The translations under genes were made by a program, and so were the position numbers. From positions 4,836,001 to 4,900,000 of the forward strand of contig NZ_CP051261.1 of assembly GCF_014236855.1 (NCBI RefSeq): a stretch of DNA of 64,000 nucleotides. Reading direction: 5' to 3'. This document shows positions 52,783-60,460 of this stretch, piece after piece. This DNA comes from Xanthomonas sp. SI. GTDB taxonomy: Bacteria > Pseudomonadota > Gammaproteobacteria > Xanthomonadales > Xanthomonadaceae. Under the pieces are notes generated by a model. It saw nothing but the letters and a program-made list of their open reading frames with translations. It was not told the DNA's origin and did not search any database. The first letter of the stretch is position 1; every line of letters begins with the position of its first letter.

Positions 52783-54741
52783 ATGACCGACATTTCCTCG
52801 TTTCCCCGCACCCTGCTGGCGCTGTCGTTGGGCGTGGCGCTGGCCTCCAGCGCGCACGCGCAGTCCGCCCCGCGCTTCTCCGTCCTGGAGACCGCCGCGC
52901 CCGGCCAGTCCAAGCTCTACGACGGCCTGATCGTCACCTACCGCGACGGCAGCAGCGAGCGCCGCGATGCGAACGCCGCCGCCGTCAAGCTGAAGCAGAT
53001 CATGGCCGCGCCGAGCGCCGCCAACATGTGGTCGAGCACCTACCGGCAGAGCGCGCCGGCGCTGAGCCGGGTGCGCCGGCTCGGGATCGGCGCCGATCTG
53101 GTCCGGCCCGACCGCCGCCTGAGCCAGTCGCAGCTGGAGACGCTGATGGCCAGCCTCAAGGCCGATCCGGCGGTGGCGCACGTGGAGCCGAACCTGCTGC
53201 TCAAGCCGGTGCGCAGCACCGCGCAGGCCAGCGCCACGGCCGTCGCCGCGCCCAACGATCCAGGCTACGTGGTGCAGTGGCACCTGCGCACGCCGGACGG
53301 CCACCTGGAAACGCTGGCGCCGGACACCACCGGCTACGCCAATCGCGGCGGCATCGACCTGCTGCCGGCCTGGCAGTACGGGACCGGCCAGGGCGTGGTG
53401 GTGGCGGTGATCGACACCGGCATCACCGCGCACCCGGATCTGGACACCTCGCTGGCCAGCGCCGGCTACGACTTCATCAGCGACGCGCTGGTGTCGGGCC
53501 GGGCCAGCAACGGGCGCGCGGCCGGCGGCTGGGACACCGGCGACTGGACCACCGACGACAAGTACCTGGCGGCCAACGGCGGCTGCGCGCAGCCGGGCGA
53601 GCAGTCCGACAGCAGTTGGCATGGCACCCACGTGGCGGGCACCATCGCCATGCGCACCAACAACGGCGTGGGCATGGTCGGCATCGCCCCGGACGCCAGG
53701 ATCCTGCCGATCCGCGCGCTCGGCCACTGCGGCGGCACCACCGCCGACATCGCCGACGCCATCGTCTGGGCATCGGGCGGCCACATCGACGGCGTGCCGG
53801 ACAATGCGAACCCGGCCGAGGTCATCAACATGAGCCTGGGCGGCGGCGGATCCTGCGAGCAGGATGCGGTCACCGCCAACGCCATCGCCAGCGCGATCGG
53901 GCGTGGCAGCGTGGTGGTGGTGGCTGCCGGCAACAGCAACGCCGACGCCGCCGGATTCAGCCCGGCCAGTTGCCCGGGCGTGATCAACGTGGCCGCCACC
54001 GGCATCACCGGCGGCCGTGCCTACTATTCCAACTACGGCAACAGCATCACCCTGTCGGCGCCGGGCGGCGGCGTCTATGCCAACGACGCGTCCAGCGGCT
54101 CCGGCTCGGTCCGCACCGGCCTGATCTGGTCCACCCTCAATAACGGCACGCACGGCCCCGATCAATCGATCTATGCCGGCTACGCCGGCACGTCGATGGC
54201 GTCGCCGCACGTCGCCGGCGTGGTCGCGCTGGCGATCAGCGCCGCGCTCAACGCCAATCGCCCGGTGCCGTCGCCGACGCAGATGCGCGACATCCTGGCC
54301 CAGACCTCCAATCAGTTCCCGGTCAAGCCGGTGCTGCCACTGGGTGTCGGCATCCTCAACGCGGCCAAGGCCGTGGCGCGTGCCGCAGGCGCCGATGGCG
54401 GCGGCGAGGAAGGCAAGGCCATCAATGTCGACCGCGGCACGCTGGGCAAGCTGTCCGCCGCTGCCGGCCAGGGCCAGTTGTACCGCCTGGACGTGCCGCT
54501 CAACGCGCGCAACCTGCAGATCCGCACGCTGGGCGGCAGCGGCCAGCTCAAGCTCTACGTGCGTGCCACGCGCGCGCCCAGTGCGGACGGCAGCGATGCC
54601 GACTACACCTCGGTGCGCAACGGCACCACGCAGAACGTGCAGACGGCACTGCCGGCGACCGGCAGCTACTTCATCCGCGCGCTCGGCGGCACAGGCGGCT
54701 ATGCCAACGTGACCCTGTCGGTGAGTTACTCGGTGCAGTGA
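52783..54741 (+). CDS. secreted S8 subtilisin-like serine protease
   Basis: A 652-residue protease: signal peptide (RTLLALSLGVALASSAHAQ), propeptide (about 25-150, including a PA-type inhibitor-like LKADPAVAHVEPN), and an S8 catalytic domain with Asp211 (VVAVIDTGI), His280 (WHGTHVAGT) and Ser471 (GTSMASPH). The C-terminal ~110 residues (KLSAAAGQGQLYRLDVPLNARNLQIRTLGGSGQLKLYVR ... GSYFIRALGG) are a PPC (bacterial pre-peptidase C-terminal) domain. Type II secretion is the usual route for such xanthomonad proteases. It lies 57 bp after the adhesin gene on the same strand, so the two may be co-expressed. Confidence 0.94.
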   Translation: MTDISSFPRTLLALSLGVALASSAHAQSAPRFSVLETAAPGQSKLYDGLIVTYRDGSSERRDANAAAVKLKQIMAAPSAANMWSSTYRQSAPALSRVRRLGIGADLVRPDRRLSQSQLETLMASLKADPAVAHVEPNLLLKPVRSTAQASATAVAAPNDPGYVVQWHLRTPDGHLETLAPDTTGYANRGGIDLLPAWQYGTGQGVVVAVIDTGITAHPDLDTSLASAGYDFISDALVSGRASNGRAAGGWDTGDWTTDDKYLAANGGCAQPGEQSDSSWHGTHVAGTIAMRTNNGVGMVGIAPDARILPIRALGHCGGTTADIADAIVWASGGHIDGVPDNANPAEVINMSLGGGGSCEQDAVTANAIASAIGRGSVVVVAAGNSNADAAGFSPASCPGVINVAATGITGGRAYYSNYGNSITLSAPGGGVYANDASSGSGSVRTGLIWSTLNNGTHGPDQSIYAGYAGTSMASPHVAGVVALAISAALNANRPVPSPTQMRDILAQTSNQFPVKPVLPLGVGILNAAKAVARAAGADGGGEEGKAINVDRGTLGKLSAAAGQGQLYRLDVPLNARNLQIRTLGGSGQLKLYVRATRAPSADGSDADYTSVRNGTTQNVQTALPATGSYFIRALGGTGGYANVTLSVSYSVQ

Positions 54742-54856
54742 TACGCCGGTGAAGCCGGGAGTGGGGAAACGGGAATCGGGAATCGAAAAGCACGGGCAAT
54801 CGCCTTTGCTCTGTTCTAACCCATTCCCCTTTCCCTATTCTCTATTCCCCGGCCGC

Positions 54857-56110
54857 CTATTCGCCGCGCGGCGGATGCGGACCGAAGCGGCCGTACGGAC
54901 GGCTGTCGTCGGCGCCGCGGCGCAAGACCTGCGCGGCCACCAGGGCGATGCCCAGCAACAACAGGCAGCAGCCTGCCAGCGCGTTCCAGCCGCCGTGCTG
55001 CCAGGCCGCGCCGCTGAGCGAACCGATCAGGCTGGCGCCGCTGTAATAGGCGAGCAGGTACAGCGACGCGGCATGGCCCTTGTTGCGCCCGCCGAGGCGG
55101 CCGACCCAGGCGCTGGCCGCCGAGTGCGCGATGAAGAAGCCGATGGTCAGCAGCACGATGCCGGCGATGACCACCGCCAGCACGTGCGCGATGGTCAGCG
55201 CCACGCCGAGCGCCGCTACCGCGATGCCGGCCAGCACCACCGGGCCGCGGCCGAAGCGGTCCGACGCGGCGCCGGCCACCGACGAGGACACGATGCCGAA
55301 CACGTAGGCGCTGAAGATCATGCCGAGCTGGCTCTGGCTGAGCCCGAATTCCGGCCCGCCCAGGCGGAAGCCGGCGTAGTTGTAGACGCTGACGAACACG
55401 CCCATCGCCAGGAACGGGATCGCGAACAGCCACGGCAGGTAGCGGTCGCGCAGATGCCCGCCCCAGGCCTGCAGATGGAAGCGCAGGTTGATGCCGCGGC
55501 GGCGCACGAAATGCCGCGAGGGCGGCAGCAGCAGCACGAAGCCGACCGCGGCCAGCAGGTCGATCGCCGAGACCGCCGCCAGCGCGGTACGCCAGTCGAA
55601 ATGATCGGTGAGCACGCTCATGCCGATGCGCCCGACCATGCCGCCGAATGCGTTGCCGGCCACGTACAGACCGGTGGCCGCGCCGAGCTTGGTCGCCGGC
55701 ACTTCCTCGGCCAGATACACCATCGCCACCGCCGGCACCCCGCCCAGGGCGACGCCGGACAGCGCGCGCACCACGACCAGCGCGCCCCAGTGCGGCAGGC
55801 ACGCGGCGACCAAATTCAGCAGCGCCGCCAACGCGATCGACACGAACATCAGCCCGCGCCGGCCCAGATTCTCCGACACCGCGCCGGCGCAGAAGATCGC
55901 GATCGCCAGGCCGCCGGTGGCCAGCGACAGCGGCAGCGAACTGGTCGCCGCGTCGACTCCGAATTCGCGCGCGAACGCCGGCAGCAACGGCTGCACGCTG
56001 TACAGCAGCGAGAAGGTGGCGAAGCCGGCCAGGAACAGGGCAAGGCGGATGCGCAACAGCCGCGCATTGTCCACGGCCTGCAGCGACGGGCATTGGCTGG
56101 AAATAGTCAC
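54857..56110 (-). CDS. MFS transporter (YnfM/NepI-type efflux)
   Basis: A 417-residue protein with 12 predicted membrane segments. The first is LLRIRLALFLAGFATFSLLYSVQPLLPAFAREFGV, the loop GAVSENLGRRGLMFV is the MFS A-motif region, followed by ALSGVALGGVPAVAMVYLAEEVP and a second-half loop SDRFGRGPVVL. This layout fits drug or sugar-efflux transporters of the DHA1 family. GTG at 56110 was chosen because the longer frame would run over the divergent LysR start. No ribosome-binding site is obvious. Substrate unknown. Probably controlled by the divergent LysR protein. Confidence 0.85.
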   Translation of the reverse strand: MTISSQCPSLQAVDNARLLRIRLALFLAGFATFSLLYSVQPLLPAFAREFGVDAATSSLPLSLATGGLAIAIFCAGAVSENLGRRGLMFVSIALAALLNLVAACLPHWGALVVVRALSGVALGGVPAVAMVYLAEEVPATKLGAATGLYVAGNAFGGMVGRIGMSVLTDHFDWRTALAAVSAIDLLAAVGFVLLLPPSRHFVRRRGINLRFHLQAWGGHLRDRYLPWLFAIPFLAMGVFVSVYNYAGFRLGGPEFGLSQSQLGMIFSAYVFGIVSSSVAGAASDRFGRGPVVLAGIAVAALGVALTIAHVLAVVIAGIVLLTIGFFIAHSAASAWVGRLGGRNKGHAASLYLLAYYSGASLIGSLSGAAWQHGGWNALAGCCLLLLGIALVAAQVLRRGADDSRPYGRFGPHPPRGE

Positions 56111-56174
56111 GACGACACGGCAACGAACGAGGGCGGCCAGTATTTGCCTGCGCCGATCCGGTGTCCAATATATG

Positions 56175-56202
56175 ATCCAGGCATTCTTCATATCTTCTGG
56201 AT
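56175..56202. promoter_or_regulatory. inverted repeat between LysR gene and MFS transporter gene
   Basis: ATCCAG (56175-56180) and CTGGAT (56197-56202) are inverted and surrounded by A+T-rich sequence (ATATG on both sides) in an otherwise G+C-rich divergent promoter region, just upstream of the LysR ATG at 56208. This is a plausible autoregulatory LysR site; it is based on symmetry only. Confidence 0.4.
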
Positions 56203-56207
56203 ATGAC

Positions 56208-57113
56208 ATGGAACTGCGCCACCTGCGCTATTTCCTGGCCGTCGCCGAGGCCGGCCACTTCACCCGCGCCGCGGCGCAGCTGGGCATCCAGCAGCCGCCG
56301 CTGAGCCAGCAGATCCGCGCGCTGGAACAGGAACTGGGCACGCCGCTGTTCGTGCGCACCTCGCGCGGCGCGGACCTCACCGAGGCCGGCCGCGCGTTCC
56401 GGGTCGAGGCCAAACGCGTGCTCGCGGACCTGGAACGCGCCGGCGACGCCGCCCGCCGTGCCGCGCGCGGCGAGAGCGGCGTGCTGCGGCTGGGCTTCAC
56501 CGCCTCGGCTGCGTTCAACCCGATCGTGCCGACGCTGGTGCGCAACTTCCGCCGCGCCTGGCCGGCGGTGGCGCTGGCGCTGGAGGAAACCAACACCGCC
56601 GGCCTGCTCGCCGCGCTGGTGCAGGGGCGCCTGGATGCGGCCTTCATCCGCTACAGCGTGGTCACGCCGCCCGAACTGCAGTTGCTGAAGTTTCCCGACG
56701 AGCCGATGAAGATCGCGGTGCCGGCCGCGCACCACCTGGCCAAGCGCCGGCGCGCGCCGCTGTCGGCGCTGGCAGGCGAACCGTTCATCCTGTTCCCGCG
56801 CAGCTTCGGCACCAGCCTGTACGACGAGATCCTCGAGGCCTGCCGCCAGTCCGGTTTCGAATTGCAGATCAAGCAGGAAGCGCCGCAGATGTCGTCGATC
56901 GTGAACCTGGTCGCCGCCGAACTCGGCGTTTCGGTGGTGCCGGCCTCGACGACCCAGGTGCAATTGCCCGGCGTACGCTACCTGGAGATCGAAGGCCGCG
57001 TCCCGATGGCACGGCTGGCGCTGGCGGCGCTGCCGGCCACCGCGCAGGCGCTGCCGGTGGTGCGTCATCTGTGGCAGCTGGCGCAGGCGCATGCGGCGGG
57101 GAAGCGCAGGTAG
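56208..57113 (+). CDS. LysR-family transcriptional regulator
   Basis: A 301-residue regulator. The N-terminal winged helix (MELRHLRYFLAVAEAGHFTRAAAQLGIQQPPLSQQIRALEQELGTPLFVR) is textbook LysR. The C-terminal substrate-binding domain (LRLGFTASAAFNPIVPTLVRNFRRAWPAVALALEETNTAGLLAALVQGRLDAAFIR) follows. It is divergent from the MFS transporter and most likely controls it and itself. Confidence 0.93.
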   Translation: MELRHLRYFLAVAEAGHFTRAAAQLGIQQPPLSQQIRALEQELGTPLFVRTSRGADLTEAGRAFRVEAKRVLADLERAGDAARRAARGESGVLRLGFTASAAFNPIVPTLVRNFRRAWPAVALALEETNTAGLLAALVQGRLDAAFIRYSVVTPPELQLLKFPDEPMKIAVPAAHHLAKRRRAPLSALAGEPFILFPRSFGTSLYDEILEACRQSGFELQIKQEAPQMSSIVNLVAAELGVSVVPASTTQVQLPGVRYLEIEGRVPMARLALAALPATAQALPVVRHLWQLAQAHAAGKRR

Positions 57114-57132
57114 CTGCAGATTTCGCTCCACC

Positions 57133-57200
57133 TGTAGGAGCGGCTTCAGCCGCGACATGACCTGCGGCAGGAATCTGTCGCGGCTGAAGCCGCTCCTACA
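57133..57200. repeat. paired TGTAGGAGCGGCTTCAGCCG hairpin (REP-like)
   Basis: Arms of 25 bp at 57133-57157 and 57176-57200, 18-nt loop, lying between the convergent LysR and VOC genes, where it may serve as a bidirectional transcript end. Same family as 41764-41831. Confidence 0.85.
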
Positions 57201-57221
57201 GGGAAGCGTGGGCGCACTGCC

Positions 57222-57890
57222 TCATTGCGACACCACTTCCCATCCCGCCGCATCGCGCAACACCTGCCCGCCGTGCACGCCTTCGACGACCACCCGCACG
57301 CCATGCGCGAACGGCAGCTGGCGTTGCTCGGGGAACCAGCGCCGCTGCGCATCGACCACGATCAACAGGCCTTCGTGATCGCCGAGCGGCGCGAACGCGT
57401 CGGATACCGGCATGAACGGCGGCAGCCCCATGCGCTGCTGCGCCGCTGCGGCGACCGCCGGCACCTGCGCACTGGGCAATCCGATCTCGCTGATGCACAG
57501 CAGCTCGGATGCGGAGAATGCGCCGTCGGCGATGGCGTGCGCCGGCAACGGCTTGCGCGCGATCAGTTCCAGTACCGCGCCGTCGGGCCCGGCGAAATAC
57601 ACCGACTGCGATTGCCACGCCGCGTCGAGCGCGAAGTACGATTCGCCCAGTGGATCGCGCAGCAACGGCACGCGCCGGGACAGCCAGGCGCAAGCGGCGT
57701 CGAAGCGGGCCGCGGGGATATTGAACGCCAGATGCACGCTGCCGACCGCGGCATTGGCGGCCACCAGATCCAGCAGGCTCCAGCCGATGCGCACCTGCGT
57801 GGCCGCGACCGGGAGTTGCAGGACATCGCGATAGAAGGCGGCGCTGGCCGCGGGATCGCTGACGGGCAGGCTCAGTTGGGCGATGCGCAT
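57222..57890 (-). CDS. VOC-family (glyoxalase/dioxygenase-fold) protein
   Basis: A 222-residue protein with one clear VOC module (IAQLSLPVSDPAASAAFYRDVLQLPVAATQVRIGWSLLDLV ... SVHLAFNIPAARFDAACAWLSRRVPLLRDP ... VYFAGPDGAVLELIAR) and a C-terminal half (LCISEIGLPSAQVPAVAAAAQQRMGLPPFM ... LGDHEGLLIVVD) that looks like a second, diverged module. The His/Glu metal ligands (H in VHLAF, E in VLELI) are present. Function is not assignable; such proteins often bind small aromatic or electrophilic compounds. It stands alone between two REP hairpins. Confidence 0.8.
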   Translation of the reverse strand: MRIAQLSLPVSDPAASAAFYRDVLQLPVAATQVRIGWSLLDLVAANAAVGSVHLAFNIPAARFDAACAWLSRRVPLLRDPLGESYFALDAAWQSQSVYFAGPDGAVLELIARKPLPAHAIADGAFSASELLCISEIGLPSAQVPAVAAAAQQRMGLPPFMPVSDAFAPLGDHEGLLIVVDAQRRWFPEQRQLPFAHGVRVVVEGVHGGQVLRDAAGWEVVSQ

Positions 57891-57988
57891 GGTGGCTCCT
57901 TGTGCGGGAGCCGCTATTGGACGACCTCAAGCGTGGTTGAGGTCAAGCACGGCGCGCAGCGTATGGGATGTTCACGCGGACGTGCTCC

Positions 57989-58056
57989 TGTAGGAGCGGC
58001 TTCAGCCGCGACAGGACCTCCGGGTAGAACCTGTCGCGGCTGAAGCCGCTCCTACA
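57989..58056. repeat. paired TGTAGGAGCGGCTTCAGCCG hairpin (REP-like)
   Basis: Perfect 27-bp arms at 57989-58015 and 58030-58056 with a 14-nt loop. It lies just 21 bp beyond the thioredoxin stop codon (minus strand) and could close the nrd transcript. Confidence 0.85.
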
Positions 58057-58077
58057 GAAGAGCCTTGCCGCGAGCGC

Positions 58078-58410
58078 TCAACCCAGGTGCGCGCGCACCG
58101 CTTCGTCGATCTTCGCCGGCGGCACGAAGCCCGGCACCCGCGCCACTTCCTCGCCCTGGCGGAACAGCATCAACGTCGGCGTCTGGCGCAGGCCCTGCGC
58201 GCGGAAGAACTCTTCGCCCACGTCTTCCATCTTCACCTTCAGCAAGGTCACGCCCTGCGCGCTGTCGCCCTCGGCGAAGCGCTCCAGCGACTTGTCGAGC
58301 ATGCGGCAGCCGGGGCAGTTGTCCTTGTTGAAATCGGCCAGCACGCGCGGATGCGCGGCGATGGCGTCGGCGAACTGTTCGGCGGTGGCAACGGTGATGG
58401 TGGTGAACAT
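58078..58410 (-). CDS. thioredoxin-family protein with a CPGC active site
   Basis: A 110-residue thioredoxin fold. The active site is NCPGC (Cys32, Cys35) instead of CGPC, with the cis-Pro loop in QTPTLMLF. No signal peptide. It is the last gene of a minus-strand run nrdA-nrdB-flavodoxin-thioredoxin, so a role as electron donor for ribonucleotide reductase is a reasonable inference. CPGC would give a redox potential unlike classical thioredoxin. Confidence 0.85.
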   Translation of the reverse strand: MFTTITVATAEQFADAIAAHPRVLADFNKDNCPGCRMLDKSLERFAEGDSAQGVTLLKVKMEDVGEEFFRAQGLRQTPTLMLFRQGEEVARVPGFVPPAKIDEAVRAHLG

Positions 58411-58502
58411 GGAGCGGGACCTTGTCTGATGTCGGAAGAAGCCCGGCGTGGGAAGTTGCGACGCCGGCAATGCCGGAAAAAACGAATGGGCGAAATGCAG
58501 CG

Positions 58503-59072
58503 TCAACCGCTGCCGTGCAGCGGCAACGCCATCGAGGCGAACCCGGACGCGCTGGCGGACGCGGATTCGGCAGCAGCCACCTCGGCCACAGGCGCGGCGC
58601 CGGCCGGCAGCGCACGCGCGGCACGCAGCGCCAGCACCTGCGCGCACCAGGCGTCGATCGCGGCGTTGTCGCGGTCGCCGTGCGGCATCTGCTCGATCTC
58701 CAGCAACGGGTAGGCGCTGCCGAAGAAACGCGCGATGCGCCTGACCGCGCCGCAGTAGTACTCCAGTCCCCACTGCGTCTCGCCGGTGCCGAACGCGGCG
58801 ACCTCCACATCCTTGCCCGCCGCCTCGACCAGCTCGGCGATGTAGCGTTTCATCTCCGCCGGGGTGCGCCCGGCGTTGTCGCTCCAGCTGCCGAGCAGGT
58901 GCAGATCGAAGTCCGCCGCGCGCGCGGCGTCGCCGAGCGCGCCGTGCAGGGTCTGCAGGTCGGTATGGATCCAGGTCACCTGGTGCCCGGCCGCCTCGCA
59001 CTGCGCATGCACGCGGCGGGCGACGTCGCGGGTGTTGCCGCTGAGCGAGGCGTAGGCGAGCAGGATGCGCAT
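58503..59072 (-). CDS. flavodoxin-like protein
   Basis: A 189-residue protein. The FMN phosphate loop ASLSGNTRDVARRV, the GSWSDNAGRTPAEM segment (50s/90s loops) and GTGETQWGLEYYCGAVRRIARFFGS are flavodoxin features. A low-complexity Ala/Ser tail (about 155-189) is unusual. Its place between nrdB and thioredoxin suggests it supplies electrons to the ribonucleotide reductase system, by analogy with NrdI or YfaE-type partners, but it is longer than NrdI and lacks a clear match. Start ATG has weak CAGGAT-like context. Confidence 0.8.
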   Translation of the reverse strand: MRILLAYASLSGNTRDVARRVHAQCEAAGHQVTWIHTDLQTLHGALGDAARAADFDLHLLGSWSDNAGRTPAEMKRYIAELVEAAGKDVEVAAFGTGETQWGLEYYCGAVRRIARFFGSAYPLLEIEQMPHGDRDNAAIDAWCAQVLALRAARALPAGAAPVAEVAAAESASASASGFASMALPLHGSG

Positions 59073-59080
59073 GAGGCGGG

Positions 59081-59279
59081 GATTGGGGATTCGGGATGAC
59101 CAGCCATTCGGCTGTGGGAAAGCGGGGATTCGTAAAAGCGGACTCGGCGTGACCGCGACCAAATCACGCCTCACACATTCCCGGACCGCTGCTTCTCAGA
59201 GTCAATGAGTGGAGACAGGAGATCGGTGTTTGGGAAAGAGAGGTTCGGCACGGCTTTTACCAATCCCGAATCCCCAATC
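59081..59279. repeat. inverted GATTGGGGATTCGGGA repeat pair
   Basis: A 16-bp sequence at 59081-59096 is repeated exactly, inverted, at 59264-59279 in the gap between flavodoxin and nrdB. Related GGGAATCGGGAATCG-type sequences occur in other gaps (40556-40580, 54768-54790). The rest of the 222-bp gap has no gene. The separation suggests flavodoxin and nrdB may be separate transcripts or that a long hairpin divides them. Confidence 0.7.
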
Positions 59280-59294
59280 ACTAATCCCGGCCCC

Positions 59295-60335
59295 TCAGAG
59301 ATCGTCGAAACCGTTGTCCGAGTTGGTCTTCTTGTAGCTGGCGTTGCGCATCTCGAAGAAGTCGGTCTTGGTCTCGGTGAAGTTGTCCGCGTAGGCCTTG
59401 ATCCACGGCATCACGTTGTCGCTGGCGTCGGTGTACAGCTTCTCGATGCCGAGCATGCCGGACATCTTGTTGGCGCGGTACTTCACGTACTGGATCATCT
59501 CGTCCACGTCGATGCCCTCGATGCCGTCCAGCACTTCGGCCGACCACTCGGTCTCCAGCCGGATCGCGTGCTCGAACGCCTGGTGCACGTAGTCGGTCAG
59601 CTCGTTGGTCTGCAGCTCGGCGTTCTCGCCGATGATGGCGCGGATCAGCTCGCTGATGAACTTGGTATGCGCTAGTTCGTCGCGGTTGATGAAGCTGATG
59701 ATCTTGCCGGTGCCGGTCATGCGGTTCTGCCGCACCAGGTTGTAGAAATACGCGAACCCGGAATAGAAGTTGATGCCTTCCAGGATCGAGGACTGGATCA
59801 GCGAACGCAGCAGGGTCTCTGCGGTCTTGTCGCGCATGAAGTCGTCGTAGGCCTGCATGATCGGCTGGTTGCGCGCGATGATGGTCGGGTGCGTACGCGC
59901 AATCTCGAACACGCGGTTCTGGTCGGCCAGCCCGGCGATGGAGGCCAGCACGTAGGAGTAGCTCTCGTTGTGGATCACTTCCTGCTGGCCGATGATCGCC
60001 GCGTTGGCGTGCGCGGCCGGGTCGGTGATGTATTCGGCGACGTTGTAGATGAAGCGCGTCTGCGGCGAATCAAGCGTGGCCAGCAGGCCGATGATCGAGT
60101 CGTAGGCGTTCTTCTCGCGCGCCGACAGCTCGCCGTACTGCTTGGCGTCGCCCTTCATGTCCACCTCGTCGGGGATCCAGAAGTTGGTCGACAGCTCCTT
60201 GTACGCGCGATAGAACGACGGGTACGGGATGTCGTTCCAGTTGAGGATGCCGCTGGTGGTGCCGTTGATGATCCCGGTGGAGCGGTTGGGATGCATCGGT
60301 TCGAGGATTTTGATGCGGTCGAGCGCGATGGCCAT
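59295..60335 (-). CDS. nrdB: class I ribonucleotide reductase, small (beta, R2) subunit
   Basis: A 346-residue diiron/radical subunit. Metal ligand blocks are visible: a first Glu/Asp region, EVIHNESYSYVLASI (Glu, His), LEGINFYSGFAYFYNLVRQ (Glu), and NRDELAHTKFISELI (Glu, His). A radical Tyr candidate is in SYSYV. The conserved C-terminus ends TNSDNGFDDL, the peptide that docks on the large subunit. Start at 60335 (MAIALDRIKILEP) was chosen; an ATG at 60371 would add 12 residues. It lies 125 bp after nrdA. Confidence 0.95.
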   Translation of the reverse strand: MAIALDRIKILEPMHPNRSTGIINGTTSGILNWNDIPYPSFYRAYKELSTNFWIPDEVDMKGDAKQYGELSAREKNAYDSIIGLLATLDSPQTRFIYNVAEYITDPAAHANAAIIGQQEVIHNESYSYVLASIAGLADQNRVFEIARTHPTIIARNQPIMQAYDDFMRDKTAETLLRSLIQSSILEGINFYSGFAYFYNLVRQNRMTGTGKIISFINRDELAHTKFISELIRAIIGENAELQTNELTDYVHQAFEHAIRLETEWSAEVLDGIEGIDVDEMIQYVKYRANKMSGMLGIEKLYTDASDNVMPWIKAYADNFTETKTDFFEMRNASYKKTNSDNGFDDL

Positions 60336-60460
60336 GGTCGGATTCGGTAGTGGGGTGAAGCGCGCCGGCAAGCGGCGCGGCGATGCGGGAGCGGCGCACC
60401 GCGCGCATGGCGTTCCCAGGGGGGAGCCATGCGCGCACAGGCACCGCTACGGGGTGGCGA

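Noticed and set aside
56110..56209. Longer N-terminus of the MFS transporter starting at 56209
   Set aside because: It would overlap the divergent LysR start and its probable operator, and the added residues are not transporter-like.
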